Positions 10,715 through 24,373 of a stretch of DNA of 64,000 nt are shown here, one piece after another. This stretch comes from Pisaster brevispinus (taxonomy: Eukaryota > Echinodermata > Asteroidea > Forcipulatida > Asteriidae). Below the pieces are notes generated by a model, which saw nothing but the letters and a program-made list of their open reading frames with translations, had not been told where the DNA came from and ran no database searches. Positions within the stretch are counted from its first letter, which is position 1. Each line of letters opens with the position of its first letter. Both the position numbers and the translations under genes were made by a program. Location of the stretch: positions 1-64,000 of the forward strand of contig JAMKCF010000016.1 of assembly GCA_023634235.1 (NCBI GenBank). The letters run 5' to 3'.

Positions 10715-12598
10715 GTGTGCCTTGAATTCCACTTCACCCGAACATCAGACTTTTTGGGCCGATGTGCACCATCTTCGTGCCGGAAATGGCCTGCAGGCTG
10801 GGACACTCAGAAAGCCACTCAAAAGCATCTTCAGTGGGATTTTTGTACACAGAGCTGCACACAGAGAAGAAGAAACGAAATAAAATACAAGGAGGCTCAA
10901 ATCACACCCATAACAACATCGGATTTGCACAAGGTTTCCACCACTGGAAAGCCACGATTCAGGGCTCTCACCTCGTCTTGGATCCCTGTCTCTGAGCATT
11001 TTCTAGGCGGGGCGAGCGGCCCCGGAATAGGGCTACAACCACCGGCAAGTTAGCCCACGCGCCGGGGCCGAGCAACAACAAAGGCAGGACATGTCCATCC
11101 GAAGAATGATTTGAAACAACACCCGAGCTAAGTTTGAGAATAACTCATGAACTAGAAATGCTAGAGAGACGAAATTTGTACCTGAGTGTGCCTTGAATTC
11201 CACTTCACCCGAACATCAGACTTTTTGGGCCGATGTGCACCATCTTCGTGCCGGAAATGGCCTGCAGGCTGGGACACTCAGAAAGCCACTCAAAAGCATC
11301 TTCAGTGGGATTTTTGTACACAGAGCTGCACACAGAGAAGAAGAAACGAAATAAAATACAAGGAGGCTCAAATCACACCCATAACAATATCGGATTTGCA
11401 CAACGTTTCCACCACTGGAAAGCCACGATTCAGGGCTCTCACCTCGTCGTGGATCCTTGTCTCTGAGCATTTTCTAGGCGGGGCGAGCGGCCCCGGAATA
11501 GGGCTACAACCACCGGCAAGTTAGCCCACGCACCGGGGCCGAGCAACAACAAAGGCAAGACATGTCCATCCGAAGAATGATTTGAAACAACACCCGAGCT
11601 AAGTTTGAGAATAACTCATGAACTAGAAATGCTAGAGAGACGAAATTTGTACCTGAGTGTGCCTTGAATTCCACTTCACCCGAACATCAGACTTCTTGGG
11701 CCGAAGTGCACCATCTTCGTGCCGGAAATGGCCTGCAGGCTGGGACACTCAGAAAGCCACTCAAAAGCATCTTCAGTGGGATTTTTGTACACAGAGCTGC
11801 ACACAGAGAAGAAGAAACGAAATAAAATACAAGGAGGCTCAAATCACACCCATAACAACATCGGATTTGCACAAGGTTTCCACCACTGGAAAGCCACGAT
11901 TCAGGGCTCTCACCTCGTTGTAGATCCCTGTCTCTGAGCATTTTCTAGGCGGGGCGAGCGGCCCCGGAATAGGGCTACAACCACCGGCAAGTTAGCCCAC
12001 GCGCCGGGGCCGAGCAACAACAAAGGCAAGACATGTCCATCCGAAGAATGATTTGAAACAACACCCGAGCTAAGTTTGAGAATAACTCATGAACTAGAAA
12101 TGCTAGAGAGACGAAATTTGTACCTGAGTGTGCCTTGAATTCCACTTCACCCGAACATTAGACTTTTTGGGCCGATGTGCACCATCTTCGTGCCGGAAAT
12201 GGCCTGCAGGCTGGGACACTCAGAAAGCCACTCAAAAGCATCTTCAGTGGGATTTTTGTACACAGAGCTGCACACAGAGAAGAAGAAACGAAATAAAATA
12301 CAAGGAGGCTCAAATCACACCCATAACAACATCGGATTTGCACAAGGTTTCCACCACTGGAAAGCCACGATTCAGGGCTCTCACCTCGTTGTGGATCCCT
12401 GTCTCTGAGCATTTTCTAGGCGGGGCGAGCGGCCCCGGAATAGGGCTACAACCACCGGCAAGTTAGCCCACGCGCCGGGGCCGAGCAACAACAAAGGCAA
12501 GACATGTCCATCCGAAGAATGATTTGAAACAACACCCGAGCAAAGTTTGAGAATAACTCATGAACTAGAAATGCTAGAGAGACGAAATTTGTACCCGA
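10715..12598 (+). repeat. four-monomer higher-order repeat, copy 1 (1884 bp)
   Basis: Four monomers carry an ordered set of markers that recurs in the next 1884 bp. Monomer 1 has G at p373 (ggcaggacatg). Monomer 2 has T at p203, C at p219 and A at p347. Monomer 3 has two changes near its start (cttcttggg, ccgaagtgc) and the TA haplotype at p263/p266. Monomer 4 has T at p32, T at p263, A at p415 (gagcaaag) and gtacccgag near its end. Private to this copy are gtcttgg near 10978 and atccttg near 11457. The markers make this a true higher-order unit. Confidence 0.9.
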
Positions 12599-14482
12599 GT
12601 GTGCCTTGAATTCCACTTCACCCGAACATCAGACTTTTTGGGCCGATGTGCACCATCTTCGTGCCGGAAATGGCCTGCAGGCTGGGACACTCAGAAAGCC
12701 ACTCAAAAGCATCTTCAGTGGGATTTTTGTACACAGAGCTGCACACAGAGAAGAAGAAACGAAATAAAATACAAGGAGGCTCAAATCACACCCATAACAA
12801 CATCGGATTTGCACAAGGTTTCCACCACTGGAAAGCCACGATTCAGGGCTCTCACCTCGTCGTGGATCCCTGTCTCTGAGCATTTTCTAGGCGGGGCGAG
12901 CGGCCCCGGAATAGGGCTACAACCACCGGCAAGTTAGCCCACGCGCCGGGGCCGAGCAACAACAAAGGCAGGACATGTCCATCCGAAGAATGATTTGAAA
13001 CAACACCCGAGCTAAGTTTGAGAATAACTCATGAACTAGAAATGCTAGAGAGACGAAATTTGTACCTGAGTGTGCCTTGAATTCCACTTCACCCGAACAT
13101 CAGACTTTTTGGGCCGATGTGCACCATCTTCGTGCCGGAAATGGCCTGCAGGCTGGGACACTCAGAAAGCCACTCAAAAGCATCTTCAGTGGGATTTTTG
13201 TACACAGAGCTGCACACAGAGAAGAAGAAACGAAATAAAATACAAGGAGGCTCAAATCACACCCATAACAATATCGGATTTGCACAACGTTTCCACCACT
13301 GGAAAGCCACGATTCAGGGCTCTCACCTCGTCGTGGATCCCTGTCTCTGAGCATTTTCTAGGCGGGGCGAGCGGCCCCGGAATAGGGCTACAACCACCGG
13401 CAAGTTAGCCCACGCACCGGGGCCGAGCAACAACAAAGGCAAGACATGTCCATCCGAAGAATGATTTGAAACAACACCCGAGCTAAGTTTGAGAATAACT
13501 CATGAACTAGAAATGCTAGAGAGACGAAATTTGTACCTGAGTGTGCCTTGAATTCCACTTCACCCGAACATCAGACTTCTTGGGCCGAAGTGCACCATCT
13601 TCGTGCCGGAAATGGCCTGCAGGCTGGGACACTCAGAAAGCCACTCAAAAGCATCTTCAGTGGGATTTTTGTACACAGAGCTGCACACAGAGAAGAAGAA
13701 ACGAAATAAAATACAAGGAGGCTCAAATCACACCCATAACAACATCGGATTTGCACAAGGTTTCCACCACTGGAAAGCCACGATTCAGGGCTCTCACCTC
13801 GTTGTAGATCCCTGTCTCTGAGCATTTTCTAGGCGGGGCGAGCGGCCCCGGAATAGGGCTACAACCACCGGCAAGTTAGCCCACGCGCCGGGGCCGAGCA
13901 ACAACAAAGGCAAGACATGTCCATCCGAAGAATGATTTGAAACAACACCCGAGCTAAGTTTGAGAATAACTCATGAACTAGAAATGCTAGAGAGACGAAA
14001 TTTGTACCTGAGTGTGCCTTGAATTCCACTTCACCCGAACATTAGACTTTTTGGGCCGATGTGCACCATCTTCGTGCCGGAAATGGCCTGCAGGCTGGGA
14101 CACTCAGAAAGCCACTCAAAAGCATCTTCAGTGGGATTTTTGTACACAGAGCTGCACACAGAGAAGAAGAAACGAAATAAAATACAAGGAGGCTCAAATC
14201 ACACCCATAACAACATCGGATTTGCACAAGGTTTCCACCACTGGAAAGCCACGATTCAGGGCTCTCACCTCGTTGTGGATCCCTGTCTCTGAGCATTTTC
14301 TAGGCGGGGCGAGCGGCCCCGGAATAGGGCTACAACCACCGGCAAGTTAGCCCACGCGCCGGGGCCGAGCAACAACAAAGGCAAGACATGTCCATCCGAA
14401 GAATGATTTGAAACAACACCCGAGCAAAGTTTGAGAATAACTCATGAACTAGAAATGCTAGAGAGACGAAATTTGTACCCGA
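12599..14482 (+). repeat. four-monomer higher-order repeat, copy 2 (1884 bp)
   Basis: It repeats all the ordered markers of the preceding 1884 bp, in the same monomers. By eye the two copies differ at only two substitutions. The monomer that follows (14483) lacks the p373 G, so there are two copies and no third. Confidence 0.9.
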
Positions 14483-17400
14483 GTGTGCCTTGAATTCCAC
14501 TTCACCCGAACATCAGACTTTTTGGGCCGATGTGCACCATCTTCGTGCCGGAAATGGCCTGCAGGCTGGGACACTCAGAAAGCCACTCAAAAGCATCTTC
14601 AGTGGGATTTTTGTACACAGAGCTGCACACAGAGAAGAAGAAACGAAATAAAATACAAGGAGGCTCAAATCACACCCATAACAACATCGGATTTGCACAA
14701 GGTTTCCACCACTGGAAAGCCACGATTCAGGGCTCTCACCTCGTCGTGGATCCCTGTCTCTGAGCATTTTCTAGGCGGGGCGAGCGGCCCCGGAATAGGG
14801 CTACAACCACCGGCAAGTTAGCCCACGCGCCGGGGCCGAGCAACAACAAAGGCAAGACATGTCCATCCGAAGAATGATTTGAAACAACACCCGAGCTAAG
14901 TTTGAGAATAACTCATGAACTAGAAATGCTAGAGAGACGAAATTTGTACCTGAGTGTGCCTTGAATTCCACTTCACCCGAACATCAGACTTTTTGGGCCG
15001 ATGTGCACCATCTTCGTGCCGGAAATGGCCTGCAGGCTGGGACACTCAGAAAGCCACTCAAAAGCATCTTCAGTGGGATTTTTGTACACAGAGCTGCACA
15101 CAGAGAAGAAGAAACGAAATAAAATACAAGGAGGCTCAAATCACACCCATAACAACATCGGATTTGCACAAGGTTTCCACCACTGGAAAGCCACGATTCA
15201 GGGCTGTCACCTCGTCGTGGATCCTTGTCTCTGAGCATTTTCTAGGCGGGGCGAGCGGCCCCGGAATAGGGCTACAACCACCGGCAAGTTAGCCCACGCG
15301 CCGGGGCCGAGCAACAACAAAGGCAAGACATGTCCATCCGAAGAATGATTTGAAACAACACCCGAGCTAAGTTTGAGAATAACTCATGAACTAGAAATGC
15401 TAGAGAGACGAAATTTGTACCTGAGTGTGCCTTGAATTCCACTTCACCCGAACATCAGACTTTTTGGGCCGATGTGCACCATCTTCGTGCCGGAAATGGC
15501 CTGCAGGCTGGGACACTCAGAAAGCCACTCAAAAGCATCTTCAGTGGGATTTTTGTACACAGAGCTGCACACAGAGAAGAAGAAACGAAATAAAATACAA
15601 GGAGGCTCAAATCACACCCATAACAACATCGGATTTGCACAAGGTTTCCACCACTGGAAAGCCACGATTCAGGGCTCTCACCTCGTCGTGGATCCTTGTC
15701 TCTGAGCATTTTCTAGGCGGGGCGAGCGGCCCCGGAATAGGGCTACAACCACCGGCAAGTTAGCCCACGCGCCGGGGCCGAGCAACAACAAAGGCAAGAC
15801 ATGTCCATCCGAAGAATGATTTGAAACAACACCCGAGCTAAGTTTGAGAATAACTCATGAACTAGAAATGCTAGAGAGACGAAATTTGTACCTGAGTGTG
15901 CCTTGAATTCCACTTCACCCGAACATCAGACTTTTTGGGCCGATGTGCACCATCTTCGTGCCGGAAATGGCCTGCAGGCTGGGACACTCAGAAAGCCACT
16001 CAAAAGCATCTTCAGTGGGATTTTTGTACACAGAGCTGCACACAGAGAAGAAGAAACGAAATAAAATACAAGGAGGCTCAAATCACACCCATAACAACAT
16101 CGGATTTGCACAAGGTTTCCACCACTGGAAAGCCACGATTCAGGGCTCTCACCTCGTCGTGGATCCCTGTCTCTGAGCATTTTCTAGGCGGGGCGAGCGG
16201 CCCCGGAATAGGGCTACAACCACCGGCAAGTTAGCCCACGCGCCGGGGCCGAGCAACAACAAAGGCAAGACATGTCCATCCGAAGAATGATTTGAAACAA
16301 CACCCGAGCTAAGTTTGAGAATAACTCATGAACTAGAAATGCTAGAGAGACGAAATTTGTACCTGAGTGTGCCTTGAATTCCACTTCACCCGAACATCAG
16401 ACTTTTTGGGCCGATGTGCACCATCTTCGTGCCGGAAATGGCCTGCAGGCTGGGACACTCAGAAAGCCACTCAAAAGCATCTTCAGTGGGATTTTTGTAC
16501 ACAGAGCTGCACACAGAGAAGAAGAAACGAAATAAAATACAAGGAGGCTCAAATCACACCCATAACAACATCGGATTTGCACAAGGTTTCCACCACTGGG
16601 AAGCCACGATTCAGGGCTCTCACCTCGTTGTGGATCCCTGTCTCTGAGCATTTTCTAGGCGGGGCGAGCGGCCCCGGAATAGGGCTACAACCACCGGCAA
16701 GTTAGCCCACGCGCCGGGGCCGAGCAACAACAAAGGCAAGACATGTCCATCCGAAGAATGATTTGAAACAACACCCGAGCTAAGTTTGAGAATAACTCAT
16801 GAACTAGAAATGCTAGAGAGACGAAATTTGTACCTGAGTGTGCCTTGAATTCCACTTCACCCGAACATCAGACTTTTTGGGCCGATGTGCACCATCTTCG
16901 TGCCGGAAATGGCCTGCAGGCTGGGACACTCAGAATGCCACTCAAAAGCATCTTCAGTGGGATTTTTGTACACAGAGCTGCACACAGAGAAGAAGAAACG
17001 AAATAAAATACAAGGAGGCTCAAATCACACCCATAACAACATCGGATTTGCACAAGGTTTCCACCACTGGAAAGCCACGATTCAGGGCTCTCACCTCGTC
17101 GTGGATCCTTGTCTCTGAGCATTTTCTAGGCGGGGCGAGCGGCCCCGGAATAGGGCTACAACCACCGGCAAGTTAGCCCACGCGCCGGGGCCGAGCAACA
17201 ACAAAGGCAAGACATGTCCATCCGAAGAATGATTTGAAACAACACCCGAGCTAAGTTTGAGAATAACTCATGAACTAGAAATGCTAGAGAGACGAAATTT
17301 GTACCTGAGTGTGCCTTGAATTCCACTTCACCCGAACATTAGACTTTTTGGGCCGATGTGCACCATCTTCGTGCCGGAAATGGCCTGCAGGCTGGGACAC

Positions 17401-18721
17401 TCAGAAAGCCACTCAAAAGCATCTTCAGTGGGATTTTTGTACACAGAGCTGCACACAGAGAAGAAGAAACGAAATAAAATACAAGGAGGCTCAAATCACA
17501 CCCATAACAACATCGGATTTGCACAAGGTTTCCACCACTGGAAAGCCACGATTCAGGGCTCTCACCTCGTCGTGGATCCCTGTCTCTGAGCATTTTCTAG
17601 GCGGGGCGAGCGGCCCCGGAATAGGGCTACAACCACCGGCAAGTTAGCCCACGCGCCGGGGCCGAGCAACAACAAAGGCAAGACATGTCCATCCGAAGAA
17701 TGATTTGAAACAACACCCGAGCTAAGTTTGAGAATAACTCATGAACTAGAAATGCTAGAGAGACGAAATTTGTACCTGAGTGTGCCTTGAATTCCACTTC
17801 ACCCGAACATCAGACTTTTTGGGCCGATGTGCACCATCTTCGTGCCGGAAATGGCCTGCAGGCTGGGACACTCAGAAAGCCACTCAAAAGCATCTTCAGT
17901 GGGATTTTTGTACACAGAGCTGCACACAGAGAAGAAGAAACGAAATAAAATACAAGGAGGCTCAAATCACACCCATAACAACATCGGATTTGCACAAGGT
18001 TTCCACCACTGGAAAGCCACGATTCAGGGCTCTCACCTCGTTGTAGATCCCTGTCTCTGAGCATTTTCTAGGCGGGGCGAGCGGCCCCGGAATAGGGCTA
18101 CAACCACCGGCAAGTTAGCCCACGCGCCGGGGCCGAGCAACAACAAAGGCAAGACATGTCCATCCGAAGAATGATTTGAAACAACACCCGAGCTAAGTTT
18201 GAGAATAACTCATGAACTAGAAATGCTAGAGAGACGAAATTTGTACCTGAGTGTGCCTTGAATTCCACTTCACCCGAACATCAGACTTTTTGGGCCGATG
18301 TGCACCATCTTCGTGCCGGAAATGGCCTGCAGGCTGGGACACTCAGAAAGCCACTCAAAAGCATCTTCAGTGGGATTTTTGTACACAGAGCTGCACACAG
18401 AGAAGAAGAAACGAAATAAAATACAAGGAGGCTCAAATCACACCCATAACAACATCGGATTTGCACAAGGTTTCCACCACTGGAAAGCCACGATTCAGGG
18501 CTCTCACCTCGTCGTGGATCCCTGTCTCTGAGCATTTTCTAGGCGGGGCGAGCGGCCCCGGAATAGGGCTACAACCACCGGCAAGTTAGCCCACGCGCCG
18601 GGGCCGAGCAACAACAAAGGCAAGACATGTCCATCCGAAGAATGATTTGAAACAACACCCGAGCTAAGTTTGAGAATAACTCATGAACTAGAAATGCTAG
18701 AGAGACGAAATTTGTACCTGA
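14483..18721 (+). repeat. nine monomers without a clear higher-order order
   Basis: Variants are sparse. 14954, 15425 and 16838 share T at p272 (atccttg). 14954 also has a private change (gggctgtcac). 16367 has the TG haplotype and cactgggaag. 16838 has cagaatgcc. 17309 has T at p32. 17780 has the TA haplotype. 14483, 15896 and 18251 look like consensus. Confidence 0.85.
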
Positions 18722-19663
18722 GTGTGCCTTGAATTCCACTTCACCCGAACATCAGACTTTTTGGGCCGATGTGCACCATCTTCGTGCCGAAAATGGCCTG
18801 CAGGCTGGGACACTCAGAAAGCCACTCAAAAGCATCTTCAGTGGGATTTTTGTACACAGAGCTGCACACAGAGAAGAAGAAACGAAATAAAATACAAGGA
18901 GGCTCAAATCACACCCATAACAACATCGGATTTGCACAAGGTTTCCACCACTGGAAAGCCACGATTCAGGGCTCTCACCTCGTTGTGGATCCCTGTCTCT
19001 GAGCATTTTCTAGGCGGGGCGAGCGGCCCCGGAATAGGGCTACAACCACCGGCAAGTTAGCCCACGCGCCGGGGCCGAGCAACAACAAAGGCAAGACATG
19101 TCCATCCGAAGAATGATTTGAAACAACACCCGAGCTAAGTTTGAGAATAACTCATGAACTAGAAATGCTAGAGAGACGAAATTTGTACCTGAGTGTGCCT
19201 TGAATTCCATTTCACCCGAACATTAGACTTTTTGGGCCGATGTGCACCATCTTCGTGCCAGAAATGGCCTGCAGGCTGGGACACTCAGAAAGCCACTCAA
19301 AAGCATCTTCAGTGGGATTTTTGTACACAAAGCTGCACACAGAGAAGAAGAAACGAAATAAAATACAAGGAGGCTCAAATCACACCCATAACAACATCGG
19401 ATTTGCACAAGGTTTCCACCACTGGAAAGCCACGATTCAGGGCTCTCACCTCGTCGTGGATCCCTGTCTCTGAGCATTTTCTAGGCGGGGCGAGCGGCCC
19501 CGGAATAGGGCTACAACCACCGGCAAGTTAGCCCACGCGCCGGGGCCGAGCAACAACAAAGGCAAGACATGTCCATCCGAAGAATGATTTGAAACAACAC
19601 CCGAGCTAAGTTTGAGAATAACTCATGAACTAGAAATGCTAGAGAGACGAAATTTGTACCTGA
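18722..19663 (+). repeat. two-monomer higher-order repeat, copy 1 (942 bp)
   Basis: The first monomer has A at p69 (gccgaaaatgg) and T at p263. The second has T at p32, A at p68 (gccagaaatgg) and acaaagctg in place of acagagctg. This copy also has T at p18 of the second monomer, the only such allele before 31.9 kb. Confidence 0.9.
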
Positions 19664-20605
19664 GTGTGCCTTGAATTCCACTTCACCCGAACATCAGACT
19701 TTTTGGGCCGATGTGCACCATCTTCGTGCCGAAAATGGCCTGCAGGCTGGGACACTCAGAAAGCCACTCAAAAGCATCTTCAGTGGGATTTTTGTACACA
19801 GAGCTGCACACAGAGAAGAAGAAACGAAATAAAATACAAGGAGGCTCAAATCACACCCATAACAACATCGGATTTGCACAAGGTTTCCACCACTGGAAAG
19901 CCACGATTCAGGGCTCTCACCTCGTTGTGGATCCCTGTCTCTGAGCATTTTCTAGGCGGGGCGAGCGGCCCCGGAATAGGGCTACAACCACCGGCAAGTT
20001 AGCCCACGCGCCGGGGCCGAGCAACAACAAAGGCAAGACATGTCCATCCGAAGAATGATTTGAAACAACACCCGAGCTAAGTTTGAGAATAACTCATGAA
20101 CTAGAAATGCTAGAGAGACGAAATTTGTACCTGAGTGTGCCTTGAATTCCACTTCACCCGAACATTAGACTTTTTGGGCCGATGTGCACCATCTTCGTGC
20201 CAGAAATGGCCTGCAGGCTGGGACACTCAGAAAGCCACTCAAAAGCATCTTCAGTGGGATTTTTGTACACAAAGCTGCACACAGAGAAGAAGAAACGAAA
20301 TAAAATACAAGGAGGCTCAAATCACACCCATAACAACATCGGATTTGCACAAGGTTTCCACCACTGGAAAGCCACGATTCAGGGCTCTCACCTCGTCGTG
20401 GATCCCTGTCTCTGAGCATTTTCTAGGCGGGGCGAGCGGCCCCGGAATAGGGCTACTACCACCGGCAAGTTAGCCCACGCGCCGGGGCCGAGCAACAACA
20501 AAGGCAAGACATGTCCATCCGAAGAATGATTTGAAACAACACCCGAGCTAAGTTTGAGAATAACTCATGAACTAGAAATGCTAGAGAGACGAAATTTGTA
20601 CCTGA
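19664..20605 (+). repeat. two-monomer higher-order repeat, copy 2 (942 bp)
   Basis: It carries the same five markers in the same order as 18722-19663. It differs by C at p18 of the second monomer and by ggctactacc instead of ggctacaacc near 20456. The tandem 2-mer duplication is recent relative to its surroundings. Confidence 0.9.
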
Positions 20606-22489
20606 GTGTGCCTTGAATTCCACTTCACCCGAACATTAGACTTTTTGGGCCGATGTGCACCATCTTCGTGCCGGAAATGGCCTGCAGGCTGGGACACTCA
20701 GAAAGCCACTCAAAAGCATCTTCAGTGGGATTTTTGTACACAGAGCTGCACACAGAGAAGAAGAAACGAAATAAAATACAAGGAGGCTCAAATCACACCC
20801 ATAACAACATCGGATTTGCACAAGGTTTCCACCACTGGAAAGCCACGATTCAGGGCTCTCACCTCGTCGTGGATCCCTGTCTCTGAGCATTTTCTAGGCG
20901 GGGCGAGCGGCCCCGGAATAGGGCTACAACCACCGGCAAGTTAGCCCACGCGCCGGGGCCGAGCAACAACAAAGGCAAGACATGTCCATCCGAAGAATGA
21001 TTTGAAACAACACCCGAGCTAAGTTTGAGAATAACTCATGAACTAGAAATGCTAGAGAGACGAAATTTGTACCTGAGTGTGCCTTGAATTCCACTTCACC
21101 CGAACATCAGACTTTTTGGGCCGATGTGCACCATCTTCGTGCCGGAAATTGCCTGCAGGCTGGGACACTCAGAAAGCCACTCAAAAGCATCTTCAGTGGG
21201 ATTTTTGTACACAGAGCTGCACACAGAGAAGAAGAAACGAAACAAAATACAAGGAGGCTCAAATCACACCCATAACAACATCGGATTTGCACAAGGTTTC
21301 CACCACTGGAAAGCCACGATTCAGGGCTCTCACCTCGTCGTGGATCCCTGTCTCTGAGCATTTTCTAGGCGGGGCGAGCGGCCCCGGAATAGGGCTACAA
21401 CCACCGGCAAGTTAGCCCACGCGCCGGGGCCGAGCAACAACAAAGGCAAGACATGTCCATCCGAAGAATGATTTGAAACAACACCCGAGCTAAGTTTGAG
21501 AATAACTCATGAACTAGAAATGCTAGAGAGACGAAATTTGTACCTGAGTGTGCCTTGAATTCCACTTCACCCGAACATCAGACTTTTTGGGCCGATGTGC
21601 ACCATCTTCGTGCCGGAAATGGCCTGCAGGCTGGGACACTCAGAAAGCCACTCAAAAGCATCTTCAGTGGGATTTTTGTACACAGAGCTGCACACAGAGA
21701 AGAAGAAACGAAATAAAATACAAGGAGGCTCAAATCACACCCATAACAACATCGGATTTGCACAAGGTTTCCACCACTGGAAAGCCACGAGTCAGGGCTC
21801 TCACCTCGTCGTGGATCCCTGTCTCTGAGCATTTTCTAGGCGGGGCGAGCGGCCCCGGAATAGGGCTACAACCACCGGCAAGTTAGCCCACGCGCCGGGG
21901 CCGAGCAACAACAAAGGCAAGACATGTCCATCCGAAGAATGATTTGAAACAACACCCGAGCTAAGTTTGAGAATAACTCATGAACTAGAAATGCTAGAGA
22001 GACGAAATTTGTACCTGAGTGTGCCTTGAATTCCACTTCACCCGAACATCAGACTTTTTGGGCCGATGTGCACCATCTTCGTGCCGGAAATGGCCTGCAG
22101 GCTGGGACACTCAGAAAGCCACTCAAAAGCATCTTCAGTGGGATTTTTGTACACAGAGCTGCACACAGAGAAGAAGAAACGAAATAAAATACAAGGAGGC
22201 TCAAATCACACACATAACAACATCGGATTTGCACAAGGTTTCCACCACTGGAAAGCCACGATTCAGGGCTCTCACCTCGTCGTAGATCCCTGTCTCTGAG
22301 CATTTTCTAGGCGGGGCGAGCGGCCCCGGAATAGGGCTACAACCACCGGCAAGTTAGCCCACGCGCCAGGGCCGAGCAACAACAAAGGCAAGACATGTCC
22401 ATCCGAAGAATGATTTGAAACAACACCCGAGCTAAGTTTGAGAATAACTCATGAACTAGAAATGCTAGAGAGACGAAATTTGTACCTGA
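20606..22489 (+). repeat. four monomers with mostly private variants
   Basis: 20606 has T at p32. 21077 has ggaaattgcc and gaaacaaaatac. 21548 has cacgagtcagg. 22019 has cacacataac, the CA haplotype at p263/p266 and cgcgccaggg near 22366. I saw none of the private changes elsewhere. Confidence 0.85.
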
Positions 22490-23431
22490 GTGTGCCTTGA
22501 ATTCCACTTCACCCGAACATTAGACTTTTTGGGCCGATGTGCACCATCTTCGTGCCGGAAATGGCCTGCAGGCTGGGACACTCAGAAAGCCACTCAAAAG
22601 CATCTTCAGTGGGATTTTTGTACACAGAGCTGCACACAGAGAAGAAGAAACGAAATAAAATACAAGGAGGCTCAAATCACACCCATAACAACATCGGATT
22701 TGCACAAGGTTTCCACCACTGGAAAGCCACGATTCAGGGCTCTCACCTCGTCGTGGATCCCTGTCTCTGAGCATTTTCTAGACGGGGCGAGCGGCCCCGG
22801 AATAGGGCTACAACCACCGGCAAGTTAGCCCACGCGCCGGGGCCGAGCAACAACAAAGGCAAGACATGTCCATCCGAAGAATGATTTGAAACAACACCCG
22901 AGCTAAGTTTGAGAATAACTCATGAACTAGAAATGCTAGAGAGACGAAATTTGTACCTGAGTGTGCCTTGAATTCCACTTCACCCGAACATTAGACTTTT
23001 TGGGCCGATGTGCACCATCTTCGTGCCGGAAATGGCCTGCAGGCTGGGACACTCAGAAAGCCACTCAAAAGCATCTTCAGTGGGATTTTTGTACACAGAG
23101 CTGCACACAGAGAAGAAGAAACGAAATAAAATACAAGGAGGCTCAAATCACACCCATAACAACATCGGATTTGCACAAGGTTTCCACCACTGGAAAGCCA
23201 CGATTCAGGGCTCTCACCTCGTCGTGGATCCCTGTCTCTGAGCATTTTCTAGACGGGGCGAGCGGCCCCGGAATAGGGCTACAACCACCGGCAAGTTAGC
23301 CCACGCGCCGGGGCCGAGCAACAACAAAGGCAAGACATGTCCATCCGAAGAATGATTTGAAACAACACCCGAGCTAAGTTTGAGAATAACTCATGAACTA
23401 GAAATGCTAGAGAGACGAAATTTGTACCTGA
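22490..23431 (+). repeat. tandemly duplicated single monomer
   Basis: The monomers at 22490 and 22961 share T at p32 and A at p293 (ctagacgggg). The second change occurs nowhere else that I noticed. The two look identical and adjacent, so this is a one-monomer duplication. Confidence 0.85.
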
Positions 23432-24373
23432 GTGTGCCTTGAATTCCACTTCACCCGAACATCATACTTTTTGGGCCGATGTGCACCATCTTCGTGCCGG
23501 AAATGGCCTGCAGGCTGGGACACTCAGAAAGCCACTCAAAAGCATCTTCAGTGGGATTTTTGTACACAGAGCTGCACACAGAGAAGAAGAAACGAAATAA
23601 AATACAAGGAGGCTCAAATCACACCCATAACAACATCGGATTTGCACAAGGTTTCCACCACTGGAAAACCACGATTCAGGGCTCTCACCTCGTCGTAGAT
23701 CCCTGTCTCTGAGCATTTTCTAGGCGGGGCGAGCGGCCCCGGAATAGGGCTACAACCACCGGCAAGTTAGCCCACGCGCCGGGGCCGAGCAACAACAAAG
23801 GCAAGACATGTCCATCCGAAGAATGATTTGAAACAACACCCGAGCTAAGTTTGAGAATAACTCATGAACTAGAAATGCTAGAGAGACGAAATTTGTACCT
23901 GAGTGTGCCTTGAATTCCACTTCACGCGAACATCAGACTTTTTGGGCCGATGTGCACCATCTTCGTGCCGGAAATGGCCTGCAGGCTGGGACACTCAGAA
24001 AGCCACTCAAAAGCATCTTCAGTGGGATTTTTGTACACAGAGCTGCACACAGAGAAGAAGAAACGAAATAAAATACAAGGAGGCTCAAATCACACCCATA
24101 ACAACATCGGATTTGCACAAGGTTTCCACCACTGGAAAGCCACGATTCAGGGCTCTCACCTCGTCGTGGATCCCTGTCTCTGAGCATTTTCTAGGCGGGG
24201 CGAGCGGCCCCGGAATAGGGCTACAACCACCGGCAAGTTAGCCCACGCGCCGGGGCCGAGCAACAACAAAGGCAAGACATGTCCATCCGAAGAATGATTT
24301 GAAACAACACCCGAGCTAAGTTTGAGAATAACTCATGAACTAGAAATGCTAGAGAGACGAAATTTGTACCTGA
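23432..24373 (+). repeat. two monomers with private variants
   Basis: 23432 has T at p34 (catcatac), ggaaaaccacg and the CA haplotype. 23903 has ttcacgcgaac. The p34 T recurs in 28611, 62518 and 62989. Confidence 0.82.
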
